Source: CBDAQA01 sp965198865
GTDB lineage: Bacteria > Planctomycetota > Phycisphaerae > Tepidisphaerales > Tepidisphaeraceae
Assembly: GCA_965198865.1 (NCBI GenBank)
Contig: CBDAQA010000025.1
Coordinates: 434,001 to 498,000, forward strand
Length of the DNA stretch: 64,000 nt
Direction of reading: 5' to 3'
A model generated the notes under the pieces. That model was not told the origin of the DNA and ran no database searches. It was given only the letters and a program-made list of their open reading frames with translations. A program made the position numbers and the translations under genes. Every line of letters starts with the position of its first letter. The stretch's first letter is position 1. Shown piece after piece: positions 1 to 11,088 of the stretch.

Positions 1-711
1 GTCGACCACCTGGTCGTCATCCCGCCGACGCCGGATGTGCTCGGGCTGACCGCCGAGGCGTTCTGGCAACTGCTGCGCGACGACGCGCGACCCGCCCACA
101 TCGTTGAGGGGCCGACGTTCATCTTCGGCAAGGGTCGCGGCGGGACGATGGACAAGCTCCGGGAGTGGGCCGCCGGCACCGCCGTCCGCGTGCACACGGT
201 CGAGCCGGTCACCGTGCCGCTGCTCGACATGTACCAACCGCAGGTGAGCAGCACGCTCATCAGATGGCTGCTGATGAACGGCCGCGCGCGCGATGCGGCC
301 ATCGCGCTGGGGCGACCCTATCCCCTGCGGGGCACCGTGGTGAAGGGGTTCCAGCGTGGCCGCACGATTGGCGTGCCGACGGCCAACCTCGACTGCGGCG
401 AGCAGCTGGTCCCCGCCGAGGGGGTGTACGTCGGCCGCTGCGACATCAACGGCAAGTGCTACCCCGCCGCGGTCAGCATCGGCCGGCTGCCGACGTTCGG
501 CGACGACAAGCTACAGGTCGAGGTCCACCTCGTCGGGTTCGCGGGCGACCTGTATGGCCGCACGGTCGACGTCCGATTGCTCGACTGGGTCCGCGACCAG
601 CGGAAGTTCACCGGTATCGACGCGCTCAAGCAGCAACTGTCGGTCGACATCGCGCACGTCTTGGCCCGGAGCGGGCTGGACGCGGCGAGGCCGATCGCCG
701 TCGGAGTTTGA
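1..711 (+). CDS. ribF: Bifunctional riboflavin kinase / FAD synthetase, 3' part
   Basis: The reading frame is open from the first base, so the gene starts upstream of the window and only the last ~236 residues are present. RibF phosphorylates riboflavin to FMN and adenylates FMN to FAD in the cytoplasm. Seen: the end of the nucleotidyltransferase domain (FGKGRGGTMDKL, then SSTLIRWLL, matching the family's SST.IR motif), followed by a full flavokinase domain with GRTIGVPTANL (family G...G.PTAN), GVYVG, and the E-V-H stretch near VEVHLVGFAGDLYG that carries the catalytic Glu. It stops four bases before the ispD homologue, so the two are probably co-transcribed. Identification is firm; only the N-terminus is missing. 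Confidence 0.93.
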   Translation, partial: VDHLVVIPPTPDVLGLTAEAFWQLLRDDARPAHIVEGPTFIFGKGRGGTMDKLREWAAGTAVRVHTVEPVTVPLLDMYQPQVSSTLIRWLLMNGRARDAAIALGRPYPLRGTVVKGFQRGRTIGVPTANLDCGEQLVPAEGVYVGRCDINGKCYPAAVSIGRLPTFGDDKLQVEVHLVGFAGDLYGRTVDVRLLDWVRDQRKFTGIDALKQQLSVDIAHVLARSGLDAARPIAVGV

Positions 712-715
712 CATC

Positions 716-1417
716 ATGCCCATCGAACCGAAGTTTGCCGTGATCGTGTTGACCGCCCCGCCGCCGGGCCTGGCGCAGGAGGCGGGCGGCGCGTATGTGA
801 AGGTGGACGGCCGCGAGGCGCTGCTCCGCAGCGTGGAGCTGTTTCTGAACCGGGACAACGTGATCCAGATCCAACTGGCCGTCCCGGCGGACGAGTTGGC
901 GAAAGCCAAGGAGCGGTACGGCCCGCACCTGAACTTCAGCGGCGTGAAGGTGGTGAGCGGCGGCCCGCGCTGGATCGACCAGGCCGCCGCCGCCGCCGCG
1001 ACCGTGTCGGCCGAGGCAACCCACGTCATCCTGCACGACGCCGCCCGGCCCGTGGTGCCGCACACGGACGTCGAGGCGCTGATGAGGGCCGCCGCCGATC
1101 ACGCCGCCGTCGGCTTGGCAACGCCGGTGCGCACGACGATCGTGGAGACCGACGAGGGCGGGGCACCGATGGCGTTCCACCTGCCGCAGAACTACATGCA
1201 CCTGCTCACGCCGCAGGCGTTCGACCGCAAGACGTTCGACGAGCTGGCCCAGACCAAGGTCGAGACCCACCCGAGCAAGGTGACGCTGGTGAAGGGCTCG
1301 CCGCTGAACGTCCGCCTCGGCGGGCCCGGCGACGCGACGATCGCCAAGGCCCTCATGGGCCTCCTGCCCAAGCCCAAGGTGAAGTCGGCCGGCCCGTTCG
1401 ACGAGGCGCAGTGGTAG
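716..1417 (+). CDS. Divergent IspD-family cytidylyltransferase homologue
   Basis: 233 residues, starting at the ATG four bases after the ribF stop. The fold assignment rests on HDAARPVVP (the IspD HDAARP motif), the LTPQAF motif before the C-terminal part, and the usual ~230-residue length. IspD makes CDP-methylerythritol from MEP and CTP in the non-mevalonate isoprenoid pathway. This copy is odd. The N-terminal glycine-rich A-A-G-x-G-x-R...P-K-Q loop, which supplies the catalytic Arg and Lys, reads APPPGLAQEAGGAYVKVDG. The TDE/DDAS motif after LTPQ is absent, and the usual Arg just before LTPQ is not in place. It may be a non-catalytic paralogue or have a changed substrate. The family is fairly sure, the activity is not. 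Confidence 0.72.
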   Translation: MPIEPKFAVIVLTAPPPGLAQEAGGAYVKVDGREALLRSVELFLNRDNVIQIQLAVPADELAKAKERYGPHLNFSGVKVVSGGPRWIDQAAAAAATVSAEATHVILHDAARPVVPHTDVEALMRAAADHAAVGLATPVRTTIVETDEGGAPMAFHLPQNYMHLLTPQAFDRKTFDELAQTKVETHPSKVTLVKGSPLNVRLGGPGDATIAKALMGLLPKPKVKSAGPFDEAQW

Positions 1418-1426
1418 GCTCCGGCG

Positions 1427-2629
1427 ATGCCTCCACCAACGCCCGACCACGAAGCGCGAGGCTCGTCCACGTCCGACCGGTTGACGTCGCTCGACGCGCT
1501 CCGCGGCCTCAACATGTTCTGGATCATCGGCATCGACTCGCTCGTGCCGGGGCTGGCCAGGTTGGACTGGGCCAGGGGCAACTCGCTCCCGGCTCGCGCC
1601 GTTGGGTTCGCGACCCAGCAGTTGACGCACAAGCCGTGGGACGGCCTGGCATTCGAGGACACGATCTTCCCGCTGTTCGTCTTCATCGTCGGCGTGTCGC
1701 TGGTCTTCTCGCTGACCAAGGCGCTCGCCAACGGCAGCCGCGGGCGCGTGGTCGGTCGGATCGCCCGTCGCGCCGCGCTGCTCTACTTCCTCGGCCTGCT
1801 GGTCTACGGCGGGTTCGACCAACCCTTGCTCGCCTTCGCGGGCCAGAAGCCGGGCCATCACGCCATGCGGTGGCTTGGCGTGCTCCAACGGATCGCCATC
1901 GTCTACGCCGCGGCGGGCCTGCTCTTCTGTTACTTCCGCCCCCGCGGCCTGGTGCTGTGGACCGTCGGCATCCTCGTGGGCTACTGGCTGCTGATGGCGT
2001 TCGTGCCCGTGCCCGGCGTCGGTCGCGGGTCGTATGCCGAAGGTCACAACCTCGCCAACTACGTCGACCAGCACTACCTCGGCGGCTACAAGTGGGACGG
2101 CGACCACGACCCCGAAGGGCTGCTCAGCACCCTGCCGGCGATCGCCACCGGCTTGCTCGGCGCCCTCGCAGGCATCGCCCTCCAGGGCCGTGACCGCGGA
2201 CCTTATCGCACCCTGCTGATCCTCTTCGCCGGCGGCGCAGCGCTCGCTGGCCTTGGCTACGCCTGGGGATTCGTCCCATCCCCGGTACGGTTCCCCGTCA
2301 TCAAGAAGATCTGGACGTCGTCCTACGTCCTGCTGACCGGCGGCTACGCGGCCATCATCCTCGGGCTGTTCTACCTGGTCATCGACGTGTGGGGCCTGCG
2401 GTTCTGGGCCACGCCGTTCGTCTGGATCGGCACCAACGCGATCACGGTCTTCATGCTGGTCGAGCTGGGGCTGACCGGGCAGGTGGCCGATCGAATCGTC
2501 GGCGGGGGTCGATATCAGCACGAGCTGTTCGGCTCGGCCCAGTGGATGGTCACGCTGGCGGTGTCGATGGCGCTCACGTTTGCGGTGGCCCGGTTCCTCT
2601 ACGTTCGCCGCGTCTTCATCCGCGTCTAA
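1427..2629 (+). CDS. NagX/HGSNAT-like membrane acyltransferase (DUF5009 type)
   Basis: 400 residues with about ten hydrophobic segments. The N-terminus SLDALRGLNMFWIIGIDSL and the segment AFEDTIFPLFVFIVGVS match the COG4299 family, related to heparan-alpha-glucosaminide N-acetyltransferase and bacterial NagX. Members are thought to move acetyl groups across the membrane onto amino sugars; no substrate can be read from the sequence. A long periplasmic/cytoplasmic loop around residues 200-235 (GRGSYAEGHNLANYVDQHYL) is rich in Asn, His and Asp, as in the family. It starts nine bases after the ispD homologue and precedes murC, so it may be part of a cell-wall or amino-sugar operon. ATG at 1427 follows the ispD-homologue stop closely. 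Confidence 0.8.
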   Translation: MPPPTPDHEARGSSTSDRLTSLDALRGLNMFWIIGIDSLVPGLARLDWARGNSLPARAVGFATQQLTHKPWDGLAFEDTIFPLFVFIVGVSLVFSLTKALANGSRGRVVGRIARRAALLYFLGLLVYGGFDQPLLAFAGQKPGHHAMRWLGVLQRIAIVYAAAGLLFCYFRPRGLVLWTVGILVGYWLLMAFVPVPGVGRGSYAEGHNLANYVDQHYLGGYKWDGDHDPEGLLSTLPAIATGLLGALAGIALQGRDRGPYRTLLILFAGGAALAGLGYAWGFVPSPVRFPVIKKIWTSSYVLLTGGYAAIILGLFYLVIDVWGLRFWATPFVWIGTNAITVFMLVELGLTGQVADRIVGGGRYQHELFGSAQWMVTLAVSMALTFAVARFLYVRRVFIRV

Positions 2630-2682
2630 CGGGCGTGGGTTCTTCTTGAACCCGCACCGCCCAGTTGTACGATGAACCCTTC

Positions 2683-4107
2683 ATGACGTTGACCCCGGAC
2701 GCACGGCAGCTCGGATCCCGATCGACCAGCCGGTTCGCCGGCAAGCGGGTCCACTTCGTCGGCATCGGCGGGTGCGGCATGAGCGGCCTGGCCCGCATGC
2801 TGCTGGACGACGGCGCGATCGTCACCGGCTCCGAGCCCCGGCCCAACCCGCAGACGTTCGCGCTGGTGAACGCCGGCGCGAAGATCAGCCGGGGGCAAAC
2901 GGGGGAGCTGCTGTCGGCCGAGACCGACCTGGTCGTCCGCACCGCCGCGGTGCCCGACACCAACCGCGAGTGGTCGGCCGCCCTCGAACAGCACCTGCCG
3001 GGCATGAAGTACGCCCAGCTGCTGGGCGAGGTGATGGCCGAGCGGTTCGGCATCGCGGTGGCGGGGACGCACGGCAAGTCGACCACCACGGCGATGATCG
3101 CCTACGCCCTGCTCCGGTGCGGGGCCGACCCCAGCTTCGTCGTCGGCGGGACGGTTCCGCAACTGGGCGGGGGCAGCCGCAGCGGCAGCGGCAGCGCCTT
3201 CGTGGCCGAGGCGTGCGAGTTCGACCGCAGCTTCCACCACCTCCGGCCGCGCGTCGCCATGCTGCTGAACGTCGAGGAGGACCACCTCGACTGTTACACG
3301 GATCTCTCGGAGATCATCGCGTCGTTCCGCCGGTTCGCCGAGCTGGTCCCCAAGGGCGGGCTCGTGCTCGCCAACGGGGAGGACATCAACGTCGCCACCG
3401 CCCTGGTCGACCTGGACGTGACGGTCGAGACGGTCGGCCTGGATGGCGACCACACGTGGTCGACCAAGCCGATGGGGCTGTCCCACGGCTGCTACCGCGG
3501 CGAGGTGTCGCACAGTGGCCGGCCCGTGGCGGAGCTCGTCCTGAGCGTGGCCGGCCGGCACAACCTGTTCAACGCGACGATGGCCGTCGCCGCCTGCGCC
3601 GCCTACGGCGTCAGCCCCGACCGTGCCGCCGAGGCGCTGCGGACGTTCACCGGCGTCGACCGACGGATGTCCGAGGTCGGCCGGGTCGGACGTGCGACCG
3701 ACGGCGCGATCGTCGTCGACGACTACGGCCACCACCCCACCGAGATCCGCGCCACGCTGGGCGCGCTCCGCGAGCGGTACCAGCCCAAGCGGCTGCTGTG
3801 CGTGTTCCAGCCGCACCAGCACAGCCGCACGCGGTTCCTGCTCGAGGACTTCGCCGCCAGCTTCGCCGGGGCCGACGAGACGATCGTGCCCGACATCTAC
3901 TTCGTCCGCGACAGCGAGTCGGAGCGCCACCTGGTCAGCAGCGACGAGTTGGTGGCCCGCATCGAGCAGGCCGGCCAACGGGCGCTGCACCTGCCCGACT
4001 TCGCCGACATCGTCCGCCACCTGCGGGCCGAGGCCAGGCCGGGCGACCTGGTCGTCACCATGGGTGCCGGCAACGTGTGGGAGATCGGCCGCGACTTGGT
4101 GGAGTGA
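2683..4107 (+). CDS. murC: UDP-N-acetylmuramate--L-alanine ligase
   Basis: 474 residues from the ATG at 2683; an in-frame TTG at 2665 would add six residues and is less likely. MurC adds L-Ala to UDP-MurNAc with ATP in the cytoplasm, the first peptide step of peptidoglycan synthesis. Domains in order: N-terminal UDP-binding Rossmann part (HFVGIGGCGMSGLARML), ATP-grasp-like central domain with P-loop AGTHGKSTTTAMIAYALL and the EACEFDRSF / NVEEDHLDCY motifs, and the C-terminal ligase domain with DDYGHHPTEI and FQPHQHSRT. All MurC hallmark residues are present. It begins the murC-murB-ddl run and is separated from murB by a family-A inverted repeat. Confidence 0.97.
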   Translation: MTLTPDARQLGSRSTSRFAGKRVHFVGIGGCGMSGLARMLLDDGAIVTGSEPRPNPQTFALVNAGAKISRGQTGELLSAETDLVVRTAAVPDTNREWSAALEQHLPGMKYAQLLGEVMAERFGIAVAGTHGKSTTTAMIAYALLRCGADPSFVVGGTVPQLGGGSRSGSGSAFVAEACEFDRSFHHLRPRVAMLLNVEEDHLDCYTDLSEIIASFRRFAELVPKGGLVLANGEDINVATALVDLDVTVETVGLDGDHTWSTKPMGLSHGCYRGEVSHSGRPVAELVLSVAGRHNLFNATMAVAACAAYGVSPDRAAEALRTFTGVDRRMSEVGRVGRATDGAIVVDDYGHHPTEIRATLGALRERYQPKRLLCVFQPHQHSRTRFLLEDFAASFAGADETIVPDIYFVRDSESERHLVSSDELVARIEQAGQRALHLPDFADIVRHLRAEARPGDLVVTMGAGNVWEIGRDLVE

Positions 4108-4115
4108 CCTCCTGC

Positions 4116-4221
4116 TCCGTTAGCCCCCCGCTCTGAGCGGGTGGTCCCCACACGCCGGCCAACCGACGATCGATGCACCACGGCGTTCCTGCAAACCCCC
4201 GCGGAGCGGGGGGCTAACGGA
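4116..4221. repeat. Family-A inverted-repeat element (REPIN-like), copy 1
   Basis: A 106-bp element whose ends are a perfect 18-bp inverted repeat: TCCGTTAGCCCCCCGCTC at 4116-4133 and its complement at 4204-4221. Each arm is also a hairpin: CCCGCTC-TGAGCGGG on the left and CCCCCGC-GGA-GCGGGGG on the right. It fills the murC-murB gap. Its right end, AACGGA, runs straight into GGCGGAAAAG before the murB ATG, so the GGAGG Shine-Dalgarno of murB straddles the repeat edge. Related copies lie at 20963-20989 (one arm) and 51211-51281. Confidence 0.88.
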
Positions 4222-4231
4222 GGCGGAAAAG

Positions 4232-5131
4232 ATGGCATTCATGGCGGCCGCCAACCCCTTCGCCGACCGGTCCGAGATCGTGCAGGAGCACGCGCCCCTC
4301 GCCCCGCTGACGTGGTACCGCATCGGCGGCCCCGCCCGCTACCTGATCCGCCCGCGCACGCCCGCCGAGTTGGCCGATGTGGCGCGCCGGTGCGTCGAGA
4401 GCGAGCTGCGCATGTACGTGCTGGGCCTGGGCGCGAACCTGCTGGTCGGCGACGCCGGCGTCAACGGCGCGGTGATCCGGCTCGACGCCGACCACTGGCG
4501 GCAGGTCCGCCTCGCCGGCAACACGGTCGAGGTCGGGGCCGGCGTCGACCTGCAGAAGCTGATCCTCCGCACCGTCCGTGCCGGGCTGGCCGGGCTGGAG
4601 TGCTTGGCGGGCATCCCCGGCACGATCGGCGGCGGCATCCGCATGAACGCCGGGGGCAAGTTCGGCGACCTCGGCGCGGTCGTCCGCACCGTCGCCGTCA
4701 TGGACTCGGCCGGCAACTCGTTCGAACGCCTCAAGGACGACCTGGTCTTCGGCTACCGCAGCACCAACATCACCGCGCCGTTCATCCTCGGCGCCACGCT
4801 CCACCTGGACGAGGACGACCCCGACCGGATCATGCGGAAGACGAAGGAGATCTGGATGTACAAGCGGAACACCCAGCCGCTGAACACGAAGAACTGCGGC
4901 TGCACGTTCAAGAACCCGCGCGGCCTCAGCGCCGGCGCCCTGATCGACCAGGCCGGCCTCAAGTCGACGCGCGTCGGCGGGGCCGAGGTGAGCGACAAGC
5001 ATGCCAACTTCATCGTCGCCCACCCCGGCTGCCGCGCCGACGACGTGCTGGAACTGGTCCGCCTCATCCGAGAGAAGGTCGCCGACCGCAGCGGCGTCGA
5101 GCTCGAGAGCGAAGTGCAGGTTTGGTCGTGA
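4232..5131 (+). CDS. murB: UDP-N-acetylenolpyruvoylglucosamine reductase
   Basis: 299 residues. MurB reduces the enolpyruvyl group of UDP-GlcNAc-enolpyruvate to UDP-MurNAc using FAD and NADPH. FAD-binding PCMH domain: TWYRIGGPARYLI, LGANLLVGD, LECLAGIPGTIGGGIRMNAG. C-terminal domain: FGYRSTNIT and GCTFKNPRG, then GLKSTRVGGAEVSDKHANF. The short insert-free layout after GYR places it with type II MurB. The proton-donor position, usually Ser in GS.FKNP, is Cys here, a conservative change. The chosen ATG at 4232 has GGAGG eight bases upstream; a second ATG at 4241 is possible. It is upstream of ddl. Confidence 0.95.
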   Translation: MAFMAAANPFADRSEIVQEHAPLAPLTWYRIGGPARYLIRPRTPAELADVARRCVESELRMYVLGLGANLLVGDAGVNGAVIRLDADHWRQVRLAGNTVEVGAGVDLQKLILRTVRAGLAGLECLAGIPGTIGGGIRMNAGGKFGDLGAVVRTVAVMDSAGNSFERLKDDLVFGYRSTNITAPFILGATLHLDEDDPDRIMRKTKEIWMYKRNTQPLNTKNCGCTFKNPRGLSAGALIDQAGLKSTRVGGAEVSDKHANFIVAHPGCRADDVLELVRLIREKVADRSGVELESEVQVWS

Positions 5132-5133
5132 GG

Positions 5134-5218
5134 GGAGTTCCGAGTTTTGAGTTCGGCGTTCGGAGCAACGCCAACGGCTCAGCTCGGAACGCTCCAATCA
5201 CAACTCAGAACGGACTCC
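5134..5218. repeat. Word-like imperfect inverted repeat between murB and ddl
   Basis: The murB-ddl gap consists of GAGTTCCGAGTTTTGAGTTC (5135-5154) followed by an imperfect inverted partner that ends ACTCAGAACGGACTCC. The sequence is built from GAGTTC/GAGTTT words, is clearly less GC-rich than the flanking genes, and ends one base before the ddl ATG at 5220. It belongs to the loose class of word-like gene-end repeats also seen at 19763, 35535, 37044, 37971 and 53761. Confidence 0.6.
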
Positions 5219-5219
5219 G

Positions 5220-6131
5220 ATGAACGTCACCGTCCTCTACGGCGGCCCCAGCGCCGAGCGTGCCGTGAGCCTCGTGAGCGGGCAGGCCGTGATCGACGGC
5301 CTGCGGGCGATGGGGCACACCGTCCTCCCGTCCGACGTCTCGCCCACGGACCTGTCGGGGCTCGACCACCCGACCGATGTGGTCTTCCCCGTCCTCCACG
5401 GCGCGTTCGGCGAGAGCGGCGAACTGCAGGAGATCCTCGAGTCGCGCGGCATCCCGTTCGTCGGCAGCGGCAGCAAGGCGAGCCGGCTGGGCATGGACAA
5501 GGTCGCCACCAAGCGCGCCTGGGAGGCGGCCGGCCTGCCGACGCCGCCCTACCGCGTGATCCGCCGGGGCGAGGCGGTCGGCCCGCTGCCGCCGGCGGGG
5601 TGCGTCGTGAAGGCGATCGACAGCGGCTCCAGCCTCGACGTCCACGTCTGCAAGGCCGCCCCCGAGAGCCCCCCCGCCGGTGCCGCCGCCGCCATCGCCG
5701 CCGTGCTGGCCAACCACGACCAGGTGCTGGTCGAGCAGTTCATCGACGGCCCCGAGCTCACGGTCGGCCTGATCGACGAGGAGCCGCTCGCGCCGATCCG
5801 CATCATCCCGCAGGCGGAGTTCTTCGACCACCACGCCAAGTACGCCGCCAACGACACCGAGCACCGGTTCGACACCGGCCTGCCGCCCGAGGTGGTCGAG
5901 CGGTGCAGGGACCTCGCCCGGCAGGCCAATGCGATCGTCGGCGCCCGCGACCTCGCCCGGATCGACATCATGCTCGACCGCCAGCACAACCCCTACCTGC
6001 TGGAGATCAACACGCTCCCCGGCTTCACCCCCAAGAGCCTGCTCCCCGAGGCCGCCGCGCATGCCGGCATCGCGTTCGGCCCGCTCGTCGACCGCCTGGT
6101 CCGCCGCGCTCTCGCCCGCGGGGCCGTCTGA
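5220..6131 (+). CDS. ddl: D-alanine--D-alanine ligase
   Basis: 303 residues, the usual Ddl length. It joins two D-Ala with ATP for the peptidoglycan stem peptide. N-terminus VTVLYGGPSAERAVSLVSG carries the family (G)G.S.E..VS motif; PVLHGAFGESGELQEILE matches PALHG..GEDG; the ATP-grasp core has VVKAIDSGSSLDV and EQFIDGPELTVGLID; the C-terminus has ARIDIMLD and LLEINTLPGFTPKSLLP, the metal-binding E.N..PG motif. The usual EDG of the HG..GEDG motif is ESG here. Third gene of the murC-murB-ddl run; start at 5220 directly follows the spacer repeat. Confidence 0.96.
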   Translation: MNVTVLYGGPSAERAVSLVSGQAVIDGLRAMGHTVLPSDVSPTDLSGLDHPTDVVFPVLHGAFGESGELQEILESRGIPFVGSGSKASRLGMDKVATKRAWEAAGLPTPPYRVIRRGEAVGPLPPAGCVVKAIDSGSSLDVHVCKAAPESPPAGAAAAIAAVLANHDQVLVEQFIDGPELTVGLIDEEPLAPIRIIPQAEFFDHHAKYAANDTEHRFDTGLPPEVVERCRDLARQANAIVGARDLARIDIMLDRQHNPYLLEINTLPGFTPKSLLPEAAAHAGIAFGPLVDRLVRRALARGAV

Positions 6132-6153
6132 CGAGCGTGGTCCTGGCCGCGCT

Positions 6154-9012
<2,859 letters not shown>

Positions 9013-9226
9013 CGCGCTGCCTCACCGTTCGGTCAAGGGGACCCGATTTCAGGCCCCCAACGCCTATCGACCAGAGTTAGGCGAAAAACCAGCGCCCGCC
9101 GTCACAATTGCTAAACCCCGTGCGGCCGCCGGCACCGGGTGAAGCACCCGCGCCCGAATGACGATGACACGATGGCGGGCGGGCTGCGGGGGCGTCCCGC
9201 CGTCGCCGCGCGTGCCAAGAGGTGCC

Positions 9227-10123
9227 ATGCAGCAACAGCTCCTGCTCATCGACGATTCCAAGGCGATCCACACGCTGGTCCGCGCCCTGCTCGCCGACGA
9301 GCCGGTCGAGGTCCACTCGGCGTTCGACGCGGCGTACGGGAAGGTGCTGGCGGCTTCGCTGGTGCCCGACATGATCCTGCTCGACGTCGAGATGCCCGGC
9401 GCGAGCGGCTTCGACGCCTGCCGCGACCTCAAGGCCGACCCGGCCACGTCGGCCGTCCCGGTCGTATTCCTCACGTCGATCGCGACCATCGAGGACAAGG
9501 TCCGCGGCCTGAACCTGGGGGCGGTCGATTACATCTCCAAGCCGGTGAACGCGTCGGAGCTGCTGGCCCGCGTGCGGGCCTGCCTGCGGACCAGCCACAT
9601 GGTTCGCCTGCTACAGACCAAGGCGCTGCTCGACCCGCTCACGGGGCTGGGCAACCGCCGCATGTTCGACGATCGGCTGCGGGCCGAGACGTCGCTGCGC
9701 CGCCGGCACGGGAACCCGCTGGCCTGCATCGCGATCGACCTGGACCACTTCAAGTCGATCAACGACCAGCACGGCCACCCGTTCGGCGACTACGTGCTTC
9801 AGAAGGTGGCCGGCGTGATCTCCGAGCACTGCCGCAACGAGGACGTCGCCTGCCGCGTCGGGGGCGAGGAGTTCATGATCCTCGCGCCCAACACGACCGG
9901 CGAGCAGGCGGCCATCCTGGCCGACCGCATCCGCGCCTCGGTCGCCCGGCTGCCGTTCGTCCGGCAGGGACAGGCGATCCAAGTGACGTGCAGCATCGGC
10001 GCGGCCGACGCGACCGACGAGGATGATCGGTCCATGCCGGAGCGCGCTGACGACGCGCTGTACCGGGCCAAGCGCGCCGGCCGCAACAGAACCGCCATCG
10101 CCCCGTCGCAGCTTGCGGCGTAA
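9227..10123 (+). CDS. Response regulator with diguanylate cyclase (GGDEF) output
   Basis: 298 residues from ATG 9227, chosen because AAGAGG lies just upstream and the receiver domain begins at once (QQQLLLIDDSK). Receiver domain ~1-125: acidic pair DD, phospho-acceptor Asp in MILLDVEMPG, and Lys in YISKPV. GGDEF domain ~135-298: DPLTGLGNRRMFDDRL, then RVGGEEF as the active-site variant, expected to be catalytic for cyclic di-GMP synthesis. An inhibitory I-site RxxD (RNED) sits exactly five residues before GGEEF, so product feedback is predicted. The gene is divergent from the hybrid kinase and probably its output. Confidence 0.94.
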   Translation: MQQQLLLIDDSKAIHTLVRALLADEPVEVHSAFDAAYGKVLAASLVPDMILLDVEMPGASGFDACRDLKADPATSAVPVVFLTSIATIEDKVRGLNLGAVDYISKPVNASELLARVRACLRTSHMVRLLQTKALLDPLTGLGNRRMFDDRLRAETSLRRRHGNPLACIAIDLDHFKSINDQHGHPFGDYVLQKVAGVISEHCRNEDVACRVGGEEFMILAPNTTGEQAAILADRIRASVARLPFVRQGQAIQVTCSIGAADATDEDDRSMPERADDALYRAKRAGRNRTAIAPSQLAA

Positions 10124-10162
10124 CGATCCGACATCGGCATGCGGCTTGCGATACTGGCCCCC

Positions 10163-10786
10163 ATGAATGTGATTGTCATCGGAGCGGCCGGAAAATCCGG
10201 TCGCCTGGTCGTCGCCCATGCCGTGGCGGCCGGTCACGTAGTGACGGCGTTCGTGCGGAACGCCGCCAGTTTCCAACCGTCGGACGGCGTGCGCGTCGTT
10301 GCCGGGAACGCGACGGACCGTGCCGCACTAGCCGACGCGATGGCGGGGCAGGACGCCGTGGTCGACACGATTGGCGGCAAGACGCCGTGGCGTCGCACCA
10401 CCCTGGAGGCGGACGTCGCGTCGGCCCTGATCGACGCCATGCGCCAGGCCAGCGTCCGCCGGCTGATCGTCACCAGCGCCATCGGCGTCGGCGACAGCGT
10501 GGCGCAGTCGGGCTTCTTCCTTCGCCACGTCGTGCTCCCGACGTTCCTGCGCGGCTCAACGCGCGACAAGGCCGCGATGGAGCAACTGGTGCGCGACTCC
10601 GGCCTCGCGTACGTCCTCGTTCGCCCGGCCGTCCTCACCGACGCCGCACCGACCGGGAACGTACGCGTGTTCACCGGCACCGAGGTCGCGGGCAAGATCA
10701 CCCGCGCGGACCTCGCCCAGTTCCTGGTCGAGCAGTTGCAGGCGGACGACCACCTCGGCCATGCGGTGACGATCGCGAACGCGTAG
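10163..10786 (+). CDS. NAD(P)-binding NmrA/SDR-like protein
   Basis: 207 residues from ATG 10163 (an in-frame ATG at 10139 would add eight). The Rossmann signature is MNVIVIGAAGKSGRLVVAHA, with later VVAGNATDRAALADAM and VRRLIVTSAIGVG. The short length and lack of a Y-x3-K active site point to the atypical SDR / NmrA-like group, often annotated as NAD(P)H-binding proteins or flavin-reductase-like epimerases. No substrate can be assigned. It stands alone, with the family-B repeat following it. Confidence 0.8.
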   Translation: MNVIVIGAAGKSGRLVVAHAVAAGHVVTAFVRNAASFQPSDGVRVVAGNATDRAALADAMAGQDAVVDTIGGKTPWRRTTLEADVASALIDAMRQASVRRLIVTSAIGVGDSVAQSGFFLRHVVLPTFLRGSTRDKAAMEQLVRDSGLAYVLVRPAVLTDAAPTGNVRVFTGTEVAGKITRADLAQFLVEQLQADDHLGHAVTIANA

Positions 10787-10813
10787 TCGTGGTCGCCGCC
10801 GCCGCCAGCTCCG

Positions 10814-10892
10814 CCGCTTGCGGCTTCGCAGACCGATCCCCGTGGAAGATCGTCGGCCTGCCGCGGGCGTCGGTCCGCGAGGCCGCAAGCGG
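10814..10892. repeat. Family-B inverted-repeat element (REPIN-like)
   Basis: A 79-bp element with 22-bp inverted arms at 10814-10835 and 10871-10892, differing at two positions. The arm core GCCGC-TT-GCGGC folds on itself, the same plan as families A, C, F, G and H. It lies downstream of the SDR-like gene, in the 302-base gap that also holds a possible thioredoxin remnant. No second copy was seen in the window. Confidence 0.75.
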
Positions 10893-11084
10893 CAAGATCC
10901 GAACGCCAGCTTTCGACGGGACGTCCTCGAAACCCTTGCCCCCGCGAGCCGGGCCCACTCCGGTGCCGCAGGCGTCAGCGCCATCCCGACGCTGATCCGC
11001 TACGACCGCCAGGGCTACGAGACCGGCCGCACCCACGGCATGCCGACGCCCGACCTGATCGCATTGCTGCAACAGGACGAGTGA
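10893..11084 (+). pseudogene. Possible C-terminal remnant of a thioredoxin-like protein
   Basis: A short open frame running from inside the family-B repeat to a stop at 11084. Its last ~38 residues, GVSAIPTLIRYDRQ followed by GYETGRTHGMPTPDLIALLQ, resemble the C-terminal half of thioredoxin: the cis-Pro in VSAIPT, a beta strand, a turn, and a final helix. The upstream part lacks a CxxC motif and looks like non-coding GC-rich sequence. Reading: the remains of a thioredoxin-fold gene whose 5' part is lost, with the family-B element at the break. A short genuine protein or chance similarity cannot be excluded. Confidence 0.35.
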
Positions 11085-11088
11085 CCGC

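Noticed and set aside
626..2521. Long open frames on the opposite strand of real genes (also 5993-9025 shadow, 49753-52158 plus strand, 56312-61186 plus strand)
   Set aside because: They are Arg/Pro/Ala/Gly-rich, lack family motifs and overlap well-supported genes; they result from the high GC content.
2665..2682. TTG start for murC
   Set aside because: ATG at 2683 leaves a normal MurC N-terminus; neither start has a strong ribosome site.
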